64,000 bases of DNA from Euglena gracilis (lineage: Eukaryota; Euglenida; Euglenophyceae; Euglenales), in contig CP154955.1 of the NCBI GenBank assembly GCA_039621445.1, positions 39,812,426 through 39,876,425 of the forward strand. Direction: 5' to 3'. The position numbers were made by a program, and so were the translations under genes. Positions 31,070 to 41,419 of this stretch are shown here, one piece after another (the stretch's first letter is position 1; every line of letters starts with the position of its first letter). A model generated the notes under the pieces. It was not told the DNA's origin. It made no database searches and worked only from the letters and a program-made list of their open reading frames with translations.

Positions 31070-32420
31070 AAACCAACTGTGATTCTGAAAACACAGTGGG
31101 GGACCAACAAAAACATGTCCACCGTACCCTCACCCCCCCCCAAAGTGGCCCCTCCAGGCACCGTGGGACCCTGAAATGGCCACTCTGGGAGGGGACACCT
31201 TTGGGGGGGGGGGCGGTCAAATTATCAATCAAATCAAATCTTCGGCGCCAAATGCACGGAAGAAAACACTTTGGGGGGGAACCAAAATTTGCCAAAGCTT
31301 TTGGCCACTTCGGGGGGGGGGGGGCACTTTGAAGGGGGGGGTGAGGGTAATTCTGAAAAACTCAGGTGCCGAAAAAATTGCCAACCGTAAATCTGAAAAA
31401 ATCCGGGGGATTCAAACAAAAATTTTACAACCAGAAATCTGAAAGAACATAGGGGGGCCCAACGAAAATTGGCCTGCCATGATTCCCAACGAAAACTGTC
31501 GAACCGTCTGTCTGAAAAAAAAAACCCAGGGAGTCCAATATCTTTGCCAGCCGTAATTCTGAAGAAAAGCCGGGGGAGATGCCAACTGTTGGGGGGTCCA
31601 ACAAACTTTTTGCAACCGCATTTGTGCAAAAAAACCCAGGGGGCAACAAAAATTTGCCAGTGGTAATTCTGAAAAAACCCTGGGGGGGTCCAACAAAAAT
31701 TTTCAAACCATAATTCTGAAAAAAAAATCCCAGAAGTCGAAAAATTTGCCAGTCGAAAAACTAGGAAACCCCAGGGGATGCAGCAAAAATTTTCCAGCCG
31801 TAATTCTGAAAAAAACCAACTGTGATTCTGAAAAACCCAATAGGGGTCCAACAAAAATTTATCAATCAACCACATTGTGAAAAAACCAATGGGGTTGCAA
31901 AAAAAATTGCCAAAAGCAATTCTGAAAAAACATCAGGGGGGTCCAACGCTTGCCAACCCAGGACGGCAATCCAACTCCAACAAAAAAAATTACGTGATAG
32001 TGAAAAAAAAAACAAGGAGAAAAAAAACAAACAACTGGGAAAACCCAGGGGTGCAACTGAAATTTACCAACCGTAATTCTGAAAACAAATACCAACCACA
32101 ATTCTGAAAAAACCCAGGGGGGTTCAAAATTTGCCAACGGGGGTTCCAACAAAAAAATTGTCAAGTGCAACTCTGAAAAAACCCAGGCGGGTCCGACCAA
32201 AATCGGGCAACCGTAAATCTGGGCTCCAACAAACAACAAAAATCTGGGCTCCAACAAAATATTGTCAACCGTAATTTTGGAAAAACCCAGAGGGGTCCGA
32301 CAAAAATTTTTTAACAATAAATCTGGAAAACCTGGAGGGGGGGACCAAAAATTCCTTCAACTCTTATTCTGCAGAATGCAAAAAGATGGTAAATTTTTGC
32401 CCCCCCCCCGTTTTTTTCAG
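31070..32420 (+). repeat. Minisatellite, left arm
   Basis: Degenerate units of about 45 bp: CAACCGTAATTCTGAAAAAA, CCCAGGGGGGTCCAACAAAA, ATTTGC. About 20-25 units occur. One unit is interrupted by the TIR element at 31,125-31,349. Confidence 0.9.
31127..31347. mobile_element. MITE with CCCTCACC termini and TA target duplication
   Basis: Starts CCCTCACCCCCCCC and ends GGGGGGTGAGGG, flanked by TA (31,125-31,126 and 31,348-31,349). Removing the element and one TA restores the minisatellite unit ACCGTAATTCTG. The interior has AAAGTGGCC and GGCACCGTGGGACCC blocks shared with 1-166 and 41,215-41,415. Noncoding. Confidence 0.85.
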
Positions 32421-32689
32421 AATTGCGGTTGGTGAACTTCGTTGTGAAGAAAGATGAAGACCACCGACCCTCCTGCCCCTAGAAAGAGGATTTGCCATTC
32501 TGAACATGGAGAAACAGTGCAATTTACCTCTAAATTTGGCCCAATTCAAAAAAGGCTGAAACTTCACCAAGACACAACTCCAAACCCAAACCCCATTCCT
32601 CCCAATAACCCTACACAAAAAATAGCACCATTACCCAAAGGGGGGTCCGTGGTGCCACAAACTAATGAGAACCAATTTTAGTTGCACCT

Positions 32690-33770
32690 GGGGGTTGGTT
32701 TGGCAAACTTTGTTGGACCCCCGTGGGATTCTTTCAGTATAAAAGCCTGTTGGAACCCAGAAGTGTGACCCCCCCAGGTTTTTTCGGAACACATTTCTGT
32801 TGGAACACCCGTTGGCAAATTTTGTTGGATCCCCCCAGGTTTTTCAGTGGCAAATTTTTGTTGGACCCCCTCTGGGTTTTTCAGAATCACGGTCGATCAA
32901 TTTCTGTTGCACCCCCTCTGTCATGGGGGGTCATGGGGAACGCCCCCTGACAAAATGTGGCAATTTTTGGCATCATGGCACAAATCCCAATGGTGAGGCC
33001 ATTTGTGTTTTGGGTGCCCCCTGCCGCCTTTGGGTTTCTCTTGTGTGTGCGAAAGGTGAGGCGGGGCCATGTCACCAAACCCTGACCCCACCCCTATCAA
33101 ACAACCAAACAACAAAAAAAACCACCCAAATGGCCAACACGGATCCCAACGTACGGGTCTCTGACCGTCCAAAGGGCGTCGCACCATACCACCCCCCCCC
33201 CCTTATTGTCCCACTGACCTCTCCCCGGGAGGCCCGACCGGACAATAAGGGGGGGGGACAATAAGGGGGTACCAAAGGAATTTCATTGGGCGGGCCAAAA
33301 AAATCCTCGGTCGGCCGGGGCCCAGAGACAATAAGGGGGGGGGACAATAAGGGGGGGGGGGGGTGGTAACCGGAAGGGGGGGGGGGGTCCGACGTACCAT
33401 AACAGATAAGTGCCCAAAAATTTGCCAACCGTCAACCTGAAAAAAAAAACACAGGGGGGGTGCCAACAAAAAATTGCCCCTAGGTTTTTTTCAGATTTGG
33501 GGTTGTTGATTTTGTTGGACCAATCCGGGACCCTCCCCCTGGGGTTTTACAGAATCACCGTTGGTAAATTTTTGGACCCCCCAAGGTTTTTTCAGAATAA
33601 CGGTTGGAGAGTAAGTTTTGGAGAATTTTTTTTTTTTTTTTTTTTTTTTTGTGGAGGCAAATGGAGAGTTTTTGGTCCTGGGCGTTTTCAGAATCAAGGT
33701 TGGGAAATTTTTGACCCCTTCTGGTTTTTCCAGATCTGCGGTAGTGCAACAAAAAGTGCAACCAACTGTA
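32690..33770 (-). repeat. Minisatellite, right arm (inverted)
   Basis: The same unit as the left arm in reverse complement (TTGTTGGACCCCC, GGTTTTTTCAGAAT, CGGTTGG), separated from it by about 270 bp of unrelated sequence. A TTATTGTC element (33,188-33,367) and a 28-bp T-run (about 33,625) interrupt it. Confidence 0.85.
33188..33367. mobile_element. TTATTGTCCC inverted-repeat element
   Basis: Left terminus ACC, C-run, TTATTGTCCC and right terminus GGGACAATAAGG, G-run, TGGT are inverted copies. Two further GGACAATAAGG blocks lie inside. It is related to 2,434-2,493 and 38,896-39,035. Noncoding. Confidence 0.65.
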
Positions 33771-34020
33771 ATCCTTCAAAAAAAAAACCAAGAAACTGTT
33801 CGGACCTGAATTTTCAGCTGGGCTGATCAAAAACAGTATGGATCTGGCACAGGGGGGCGGGGGACAAAAAAAGCACGGATTGTGGCCCAAAATTTTCAGC
33901 TGGGTTCAAGGTTCCCGTTTTTTTTTGTGTTTTAAAACAAAGCAAAAAACTTTCATGAATAAAAACCGGTGTAGAAACGGTTTTCTTTTTTAAAAAAGGG
34001 AGTTTATTTCTATACACAAA

Positions 34021-34128
34021 TTGTGGCTGAGCCCAGATTTCAGCCTGAAAACGTGTTCAGCCAGGGGCCCCCGAAGGGGGCCCCTGAACACGTTTTCAGG
34101 CTGAAATCTGGGCTCAGCCACAATTTGT
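34021..34128. repeat. Large palindrome at the left end of the array element
   Basis: Two arms of about 50 bp (ATTGTGGCTGAGCCCAGATT, CAGCCTGAAAACGTGTTCAG and the inverse) meet at GGGGCCCCCGAAGGGGGCCCC. Nearly perfect. It contains the same TGAAAACGTGT core as the 32-bp repeats. Confidence 0.9.
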
Positions 34129-34227
34129 TTAAAAACGTTTTCAGAGCCCGCCAAATGCCTGCCCTGAAATTCGTGGTCATGATTCACGCAAGGGGTCAAA
34201 AACGCGAATTTGTGAAATTCGGACCAA

Positions 34228-34386
34228 AAAAACGATGCCCTCACTGAAAACGTGCCTGAACACAGATGCCGTCACTGAAAACGTGTCATTGCCACAAATG
34301 CCGTCACTGAAAACGTGTCCTTGCCACAGATGCCGTCACTGAAAACGTGTCATTGCCACAAATGCCGTCACTGAAAACGTGTCACC
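34228..34386 (+). repeat. 32-bp repeat block preceding copy 1 (iteron-like)
   Basis: Five units of ATTGCCACAAATGCCGTCAC followed by TGAAAACGTGTC. Equivalent blocks of four to six units occur at 35,284-35,412, 36,313-36,440, 37,341-37,468 and 38,370-38,525. Sites for a DNA-binding protein are a plausible role, by inference. Confidence 0.85.
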
Positions 34387-34391
34387 CCCCC

Positions 34392-34436
34392 CCCTTTTTT
34401 CTTTTTTCTTTTTCTTTTTCCCGCAGCCCTGCCAAT
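34392..34436 (+). promoter_or_regulatory. Polypyrimidine tract with CAG before the copy-1 ATG
   Basis: An unbroken C/T tract ends CCCGCAG, 10 bases before the ATG at 34,437. The same occurs in all four copies. It looks like a 3' splice (cis or trans) acceptor. Confidence 0.5.
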
Positions 34437-35129
34437 ATGGCTAAACGCACGGCAAACTTTGTGAATGGTCTTTTGCCACCTCCCCCTAGGACGGAACTGT
34501 TCCTGGCTGCTCTTGCGGTATACCAGCAAGATGCCAAGAAGCCGAAGGTTGACCCCCTTCATGGCACCTTGCTGGCACAGGGCAATACAAAGAAAAAGTC
34601 CGGCACCCTGGGTGCAGAGCTTGCTGCTGTTGCCAACTGTTTGGAGTTCGCCAAACTGTGTCAACATCGGCAAGCCTGTTATCCTGAGCTGGATGCTTTC
34701 TTTGTTGCCTGGACGGGATGGGAGCTGGAACCCAGCCTGTTGTTCGATGAGGCGAGCGTCATCGAACAATGTGTGGCTCAACGTGAGCAGCAGTCGGGAA
34801 CTTTGTCCGTTTCAGGGATTCGTTTGGCAACCTCTTTTCAGACATACGTGAATGCCGTCGCTCGGGCATTCCGCAAAACAACCACCGAGGGAGTAGGTTT
34901 GCCCTCCTCAGAGCGCCAATTCCTCCAGTTCAACGAGATTTTTTCGCGTTCCCTGGAGCTCTAACGCGCGCGGAAGGCAGTGTCAACGGCGGTTCGGCCT
35001 CCAGCAGACGTGTTGCAGCCTGAAGAGTTGGACCAGTTGCTGAAGGGGGTGAACTGGCCCAACGCTTATGATTTGTGGCGGCCACCAAAGTATGGCTCTT
35101 TTTTGTGTAAAGCCTGTCGTGTGCCGTGA
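34437..35129 (+). pseudogene. Array gene copy 1, premature stop
   Basis: 231-codon frame including stop (230 residues) starting MAKRTANFVNGLLPPPPRTE and ending SFLCKACRVP, but a G-to-T change makes TAA at 34,962-34,964 after about 175 residues. The N-terminal half is Ala/Leu-rich and helical with a TLGAELAAVANCLEFAK segment. Residues around 130-215 (SFQTYVNAVARAFR, LERARKAVSTAV, LQPEELDQLLKGVNW) resemble the helical core-binding domain that precedes the catalytic domain of tyrosine recombinases. No catalytic domain (R-HxR-Y) follows. That assignment is tentative. Stop-free lengths in the other copies confirm the frame. Confidence 0.5.
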
Positions 35130-35462
35130 TTTTCGTCCCTTCCCTGTCCTTGTGCCAAGGCAACCAAGCCTTCTTGTTGTCGTGTTGTAGAGTGCCCCCG
35201 ACCCGCCTCACCTGTTGAGGACCACCCGGCCTCTCAACCGCACTCCGATTTTTCATGACAGCGTTTTTTGCTTTTTACTCAGGGTTGCCACAAATGCCCT
35301 CATTGAAAACGTGTCATTGCCACAAATGCCGTCACTGAAAACGTGTCCTTGCCACAGATGCCGTCACTGAAAACGTGTCATTGCCACAAATGCCGTCACT
35401 GAAAACGTGTCACCCCCCCCCTTTTTCTTTTTTCTTTTTCTTTTTCCCGCAGCCCTGCCAAT

Positions 35463-36156
35463 ATGGCTAAACGCACGGCAAACTTTGTGAATGGTCTTTT
35501 GCCACCTCCCCCTAGGACGGAACTGTTCCTGGCTGCTCTTGCGGTATACCAGCAAGATGCCAAGAAGCCGAAGGTTGACCCCCTTCATGGCACCTTGCTG
35601 GCACAGGGCAATACAAAGAAAAAGTCCGGCACCCTGGGTGCAGAGCTTGCTGCTGTTGCCAACTGTTTGGAGTTCGCCAAACTGTGTCAACATCGGCAAG
35701 CCTGTTATCCTGAGCTGGATGCTTTCTTTGTTGCCTGGACGGGATGGGAGCTGGAACCCAGCCTGTTGTTCGATGAGGCGAGCGTCATCGAACAATGTGT
35801 TGGCTCAACGTGAGCAGCAGTCGGGAACTTTGTTCGTTTCAGGGATTCGTTTGGCAACCTCTTTTCAGACATACGTGAATGCCGTCGCTCGGGCATTCCG
35901 CAAAACAACCACCGAGGGAGTAGGTTTGCCCTCCTCAGAGCGCCAATTCCTCCAGTTCAACGAGATTTTTTCGCGTTCCCTGGAGCTCGAACGCGCGCGG
36001 AAGGCAGTGTCAACGGCGGTTCGGCCTCCAGCAGACGTGTTGCAGCCTGAAGAGTTGGACCAGTTGCTGAAGGGGGTGAACTGGTCCAACGCTTATGATT
36101 TGTGGCGGCCACCAAAGTATGGCTCTTTTTTGTGTAAAGCCTGTCGTGTGCCGTGA
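35463..36156 (+). pseudogene. Array gene copy 2, frameshifted
   Basis: Same gene as copy 1, nearly identical in sequence. It lacks the copy-1 stop but has one extra base at about 35,799-35,801 (GTGTTGGCTC instead of GTGTGGCTC), so the first frame ends after 116 residues and the rest continues in another frame to the normal CRVP end. It is preceded by four 32-bp repeats and the pyrimidine-CAG tract. Confidence 0.55.
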
Positions 36157-36490
36157 TTTTCGTCCCTTCCCTGTCCTTGTGCCAAGGCAACCAAGCCTTC
36201 TTGTTGTCGTGTTGTAGAGTGCCCCCGACCCGCCTCACCTGTTGAGGACCACCCGGCCTCTCAACCGCACTCCGATTTTTCATGACAGCGTTTTTTGCTT
36301 TTTACTCAGGGTTGCCACAAATGCCCTCATTGAAAACGTGTCATTGCCACAAATGCCGTCACTCAAAACGTGTCCTTGCCACAGATGCCGTCACTGAAAA
36401 CGTGTCATTGCCACAAATGCCGTCACTGAAAACGTGTCACCCCCCCCCCTTTTTCTTTTTTCTTTTTCTTTTTCCCGCAGCCCTGCCAAT

Positions 36491-37184
36491 ATGGCTAAAC
36501 GCACGGTAAACTTTGTGAATGGTCTTTTGCCACCTCCCCCTAGGACGGAACTGTTCCTGGCTGCTCTTGCGGTATACCAGCAAGATGCCAAGAAGCCGAA
36601 GGTTGACCCCCTTCATGGCACCTTGCTGGCACAGGGCAATACAAAGAAAAAGTCCGGCACCCTGGGTGCAGAGCTTGCTGCTGTTGCCAACTGTTTGGAG
36701 TTCGCCAAACTGTGTCAACATCGGCAAGCCTGTTATCCTGAGCTGGATGCTTTCTTTGTTGCCTGGACGGGATGGGAGCTGGAACCCAGCCTGTTGTTCG
36801 ATGAGGCGAGCGTCATCGAACAATGTGTTGGCTCAACGTGAGCAGCAGTCGGGAACTTTGTTCGTTTCAGGGATTCGTTTGGCAACCTCTTTTCAGACAT
36901 ACGTGAATGCCGTCGCTCGGGCATTCCGCAAAACAACCACCGAGGGAGTAGGTTTGCCCTCCTCAGAGCGCCAATTCCTCCAGTTCAACGAGATTTTTTC
37001 GCGTTCCCTGGAGCTCGAACGCGCGCGGAAGGCAGTGTCAACGGCGGTTCGGCCTCCAGCAGACGTGTTGCAGCCTGAAGAGTTGGACCAGTTGCTGAAG
37101 GGGGTGAACTGGTCCAACGCTTATGATTTGTGGCGGCCACCAAAGTATGGCTCTTTTTTGTGTAAAGCCTGTCGTGTGCCGTGA
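36491..37184 (+). pseudogene. Array gene copy 3, frameshifted
   Basis: Shares the extra base of copy 2 at the equivalent place (about 36,827), so copies 2 and 3 probably arose by duplication after that lesion. It differs from copy 2 by very few substitutions, including A-to-V at residue 6. Confidence 0.55.
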
Positions 37185-37518
37185 TTTTCGTCCCTTCCCT
37201 GTCCTTGTGCCAAGGCAACCAAGCCTTCTTGTTGTCGTGTTGTAGAGTGCCCCCGACCCGCCTCACCTGTTGAGGACCACCCGGCCTCTCAACCGCACTC
37301 CGATTTTTCATGACAGCGTTTTTTGCTTTTTACTCAGGGTTGCCACAAATGCCCTCATTGAAAACGTGTCATTGCCACAAATGCCGTCACTGAAAACGTG
37401 TCCTTGCCACAGATGCCGTCACTGAAAACGTGTCATTGCCACAAATGCCGTCACTGAAAACGTGTCACCCCCCCCCTTTTTTCTTTTTTCTTTTTCTTTT
37501 TCCCGCAGCCCTGCCAAT

Positions 37519-38212
37519 ATGGCTAAACGCACGGCAAACTTTGTGAATGGTCTTTTGCCACCTCCCCCTAGGACGGAACTGTTCCTGGCTGCTCTTGCGG
37601 TATACCAGCAAGATGCCAAGAAGCCGAAGGTTGACCCCGTTCATGGCACCTTGCTGGCACAGGGCAATACAAAGAAAAAGTCCGGCACCCTGGGTGCAGA
37701 GCTTGCTGCTGTTGCCAACTGTTTGGAGTCCCGCCAAACTGTGTCAACATCGGCAAGCCTGTTATCCTGAGCTGGGTGCTTTCTTTGTTGCCTGGACGGG
37801 ATGGGAGGTGGAACCCAGCCTGTTGTTCGATGAGGCGAGCGTCATCGAACAATGTGTGGCTCAACGTGAGCAGCAGTCGGGAACTTTGTTCGTTTCAGGG
37901 ATTCGTTTGGCAACCTCTTTTCAGACATACGTGAATGCCGTCGCTCGGGCATTCCGCAAAACAACCACCGAGGGAGTAGGTTTGCCCTCCTCAGAGCGCC
38001 AATTCCTCCAGTTCAACGAGATTTTTTCGCGTTCCCTGGAGCGCGAACGCGCGCGGAAGGCAGTGTCAACGGCGGTTCGGCCTCCAGCAGACGTGTTGCA
38101 GCCTGAAGAGTTGGACCAGTTGCTGAAGGGGGTGAACTGGTCCAACGCTTATGATTTGTGGCGGCCACCAAAGTATGGCTCTTTTTTGTGTAAAGCCTGT
38201 CGTGTGCCGTGA
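37519..38212 (+). pseudogene. Array gene copy 4, independently frameshifted
   Basis: Has the unshifted GTGTGGCTC of copy 1 but an extra C at about 37,730 (GAGTCCCGCC for GAGTTCGCC), breaking the frame after about 95 residues. It also carries private substitutions (for example E-to-G and L-to-V changes near 37,775-37,810). The lesion is independent of copies 1-3. Confidence 0.55.
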
Positions 38213-38649
38213 TTTTCGTCCCTTCCCTGTCCTTGTGCCAAGGCAACCAAGCCTTCTTGTTGTCGTGTTGTAGAGTGCCCCCGACCCGCCTCACCTGTTG
38301 AGGACCACCCGGCCTCTCAACCGCACTCCGATTTTTCATGACAGCGTTTTTTGCTTTTTACTCAGGGTTGCCACAAATGCCCTCATTGAAAACGTGTCAT
38401 TGCCACAAATGCCGTCACTGAAAACGTGTCCTTGCCACAGATGCCGTCACTGAAAACGTGTCATTGCCACGAATGCCGTCACTGAAAACGTGTCATTGCC
38501 ACAAATGCCGTCATTGAAAACGTGTTCATGACCACGAATTTCAGGGCAGGCATTTGGCGGGCTGAACACGTTTTTAAATAAAACACTACAAATAGGGAAA
38601 AAATCTGTTTTAAACAACTTGCTTAAAAACAGCCCGGGAACCTTGGCTG

Positions 38650-39720
38650 GGTTGCCCGAAAACAGTGCAGATTGTGGCACACATATTTCAGGGGGGCTGC
38701 CCTAAAAAAAGTGCGGATTGTTGCCATGAATTTTCGTTTGTGAATTGTGGCACTATGGCTGCCGGGGGTGGGGGGGAGGGGGTGACCCCCCCCCTTAATT
38801 GAGCATTTGAGTCCAGGGAATTTTTTTTTCATGCGCCGAAGGCGTCAAAATTTTTTTTGCCCTCTTTCTAAAGAAATTTTTGACCCCCCTCCTTACCACC
38901 CCCCCCCCTTATTGTCCCACCGACCTGCCCCCGGGAGGCCCCATCGGACAATAAGGGGGGGGACAATAAGACCGTACCAAAGGAATTTCATTGGCCGGGT
39001 CAAAAAAAACCCCCGTCGGCCGGGGGGGGGGGTGGTGGAATTTGAGCATTTGGGGGGTCCGTTGGCCCGTGGCTGTGCTCAAATAAAGGGGGGGGTATTC
39101 TGGGGGGGGGCAAAAAGCACAGATCGCGGCCCAACATTTTTTTGCTGGGCTGCCCAAAAAAAAATCAGTACAGATCATGGCCCTGAATTTTCACCTGGGC
39201 TGCCCCCCCCCCCCAAATTGTGGAGTGTGGCCCCGATATTTCAGGGGGGCTCCCCCAAAAAATGCGTGATCATGGCCCTAAATCTCCAGCCGGGGCCGCC
39301 CAAAAAATAAAAGTAGGATGGTGGCCCCAAATTTTCAGCTGGGCTGCTCAAAAACAGCATGGATTGAGGCCCAGATATTTCGGGGGTGGGGGGCTGACGA
39401 AAAAAAGATTGTGGTCCGAAATTTTCAGCCGGGTCCCCAAAAAACGTGGAGCGTAGCCTGATGTTTGGGGGGGGGGGCTGACCGCAAAAAAACGCAGGGG
39501 GACCGTTGCCCAGATGTTTCGGGAGGGGGTGATTTAAAAAGTACAGATTGTGGTCCAAATTATCGGGGGTGGGGGGGATAAAAGCACCGATTGCGGCGCC
39601 GAATTTTCAGCTGCCCCAAAAAAACAGATTGTGGCCCTAAGTGTTCAGCTGAGTTACTCCCCCAAAAAAAGATCGGATCGTGGCTCTAAATATTCAGCTG
39701 GGCCCAAAAAAAAAGACGGA
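38650..39720 (+). repeat. AATTTTCAGCTGGGCTGCCC minisatellite
   Basis: About 20 degenerate units of roughly 50 bp: GGATTGTGGCCC, AATTTTCAGCTGGGCTGCCC, CAAAAAA. The stretch is interrupted at 38,760-39,110 by unrelated C-run sequence and a TTATTGTC element. Similar units flank the array element on its left (33,830-33,905) and recur at 40,140-40,290. Confidence 0.85.
38896..39035. mobile_element. TTATTGTCCC inverted-repeat element, partial
   Basis: Left terminus ACC, C-run, TTATTGTCCC and internal GGACAATAAGG are clear. The right end is only a G-run plus TGGT. Same family as 33,188-33,367. Confidence 0.55.
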
Positions 39721-40823
39721 TCGTGTCCTTCTGAGCGGGACTCCGGGTGACATTTTTTTGTTTTCAAAAAAAATTATTTAAAAAAATTCCTTAAAAAAAC
39801 ACTCTTTTTGGAAAATGCAAAAAAAACGCCATTTCCGTTGAAAAACACCAATTTTTCAAAAAAAACCTCAGAAATTTTTTCCAAAATTAACAAAAAAAGA
39901 CATTTTTTGGTCACATGGACATTTTCCATTTTTTGAAACTGTTGTTTTTAAAAATCCTCTTGAGGGCATTGTTGGGGCAAATACCCAAAGTTAAGATTTT
40001 TGAACAATTTTTTGGAATTGAAGTAAACTTGGGTTTTTCCCACATGAAAATTTGGATTTTGGCACCAAAATTAGGAATATCCAGCAGTTTTATCAAAAAA
40101 AAAATGCTTTTCAAGAAATTTTCCCGAGACTGTTGATGACTTTGGTTTTTTTTTGAGAAACAACAAACCGTGGATTTTCAGCTGGGCTGCCCCCCCCCAA
40201 AAGAACAGAGTGTGGCCGAGATGTTGCCCCCCCCCCAAATGTGGATCGTGGCCCTTTATTTTGGGCTGCCGAGAAAAAGTGCTGGCTCAGATGGAGGGGG
40301 GGGGGGCCCAGGATGGACGTCACCACCGACGGGGGGGGGCACGCCTCGAGGCCCCCCAGCCCCGGCTCCACGGAGTCGTCGTCCATGCGGGGGCGACCGG
40401 CACGGCCACCGGCGGGAGTGGGGCTGCGCGGGCTGTGCCTGGGGGGACGGACGACGAAATGCCCCACTGGCAGCCAATCCGGTGGGGGTTTAAGAGCACT
40501 TTTGAGAGCACAGGGGCAGCGGCACCCACCATCCCCTGGAGGTTGGGACCTAGTTTGGGTCACTTTGGGTCGTTTAGGGTCATTTTGGGTCCAAATGTTT
40601 TCAGGCAGGGAAACCCAACCCCCTCCCCCCAGGGCACGGCCCTTCTTGCTGAAACATTCTTTTGAATCTTTTGATGGAGCAAGTTGAAGATACTTTTTGA
40701 CTCCATAACAAACGGGACAAACTGGAGGAGACAAACTGAAAGTGGGCTGTCTTAAAAAAGGACGGATTGACACGTTGTTTTGTTTTCTTCTTTATAAAAA
40801 AAACGCCAACTATGCAACGGGGG
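39721..40823. other. Unassigned sequence
   Basis: A/T-homopolymer-rich to 40,135, then minisatellite units (40,140-40,290), then a GC-rich stretch with frames open on both strands (40,300-40,660) and an inexact GGTCACTTTGGG repeat at 40,557-40,590. No recognisable gene. Confidence 0.4.
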
Positions 40824-41044
40824 GTTGGTACGCCGTGGCGAGGGGGTCCGAATAGGGGGGGGGGGGAGGGGGGAAATGGCCGGAAAATGGCGTGGCGAGG
40901 GGGTCTCGGATGGGGGGGGGAGGGGTGTACCATGGTTGCACAATGAAAAATGTGTTGGGTGGCGTGGCAAGGGGGTCCGGCTAGGGGGGGGGGGGTAAAT
41001 GGCGTGGCGAGCCCCTCGGAGGGGGGGGGGGAGGGGCGTACCAA
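40824..41044. mobile_element. TIR element of 221 bp with TTGGTACGCC termini
   Basis: Termini TTGGTACGCC and GGCGTACCAA enclose four GGCGTGGCGAGGGGGTCC-like units in a G-run-rich body. It is a cousin of 15,098-15,305 with different outermost bases. Noncoding. Confidence 0.7.
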
Positions 41045-41214
41045 TCCTCCAACCTTGTGTAAGCGTGAGTTGCCACAGATGCCAATTCAAGCACACCTTG
41101 TCCATTCGAAGGGCCTTCCAAAATGAAACTCGAAAATCCTTCAATTACAAATCATAATGGCATGCGATCTGCAGAATTGATTCACATTAATTGTACAAAA
41201 CCCCCCTAATGACA

Positions 41215-41415
41215 TCCACCCTCATCCCCCCCCATAATGGCCACCCTCCAGGCACCATGGGACCCGAAACGGCTTTGAAAACCGCTTTGGGGTGGGGAAA
41301 CTCTGGGAGGGGGCAAATTTTGCCAAAGGCGCCGAAACAAAGTGGCCACTTTGAGGGGGTGAACCAACAGTTGCCACTTGGGGGTGGAACACTTTGAGGG
41401 GGTCTGAGGGTACTT
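41215..41415. mobile_element. CCCTCACC-family MITE copy
   Basis: Left end CACCCTCATCCCCC and right end TCTGAGGGTA, with internal CCAGGCACCATGGGACCC and GGCCACTTTGAGGGGG blocks. Termini are more decayed than in the 31-kb copy. Confidence 0.6.
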
Positions 41416-41419
41416 GCAA

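Larger units (their letters stand above)
33908..38648 (+). mobile_element. 4.7-kb inverted-repeat-bounded element with a four-copy tandem array
   Basis: Outer ends carry CAAGGTTCCCG with TGTTTTAAAACA-like sequence (33,908-33,950) and their inverse (38,600-38,648). Inner arms at 34,125-34,190 and 38,518-38,577 are inverted copies of a 50-60 bp block (AAACGTGTTCA-type ends around GCCCGCCAAATGCCTGCCC, TGAAATTCGTGGTCATGA). Between them lie four 1,028-bp repeats. The flanks on both sides are the same AATTTTCAGCTGGG minisatellite (33,830-33,905; 38,650 onward), so the unit appears inserted into it. No transposase of known type is present. Confidence 0.65.

Noticed and set aside
34228-38525. CRISPR array from regular 32-bp repeats
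   Set aside because: The repeats are contiguous without unique spacers, and the organism is eukaryotic.
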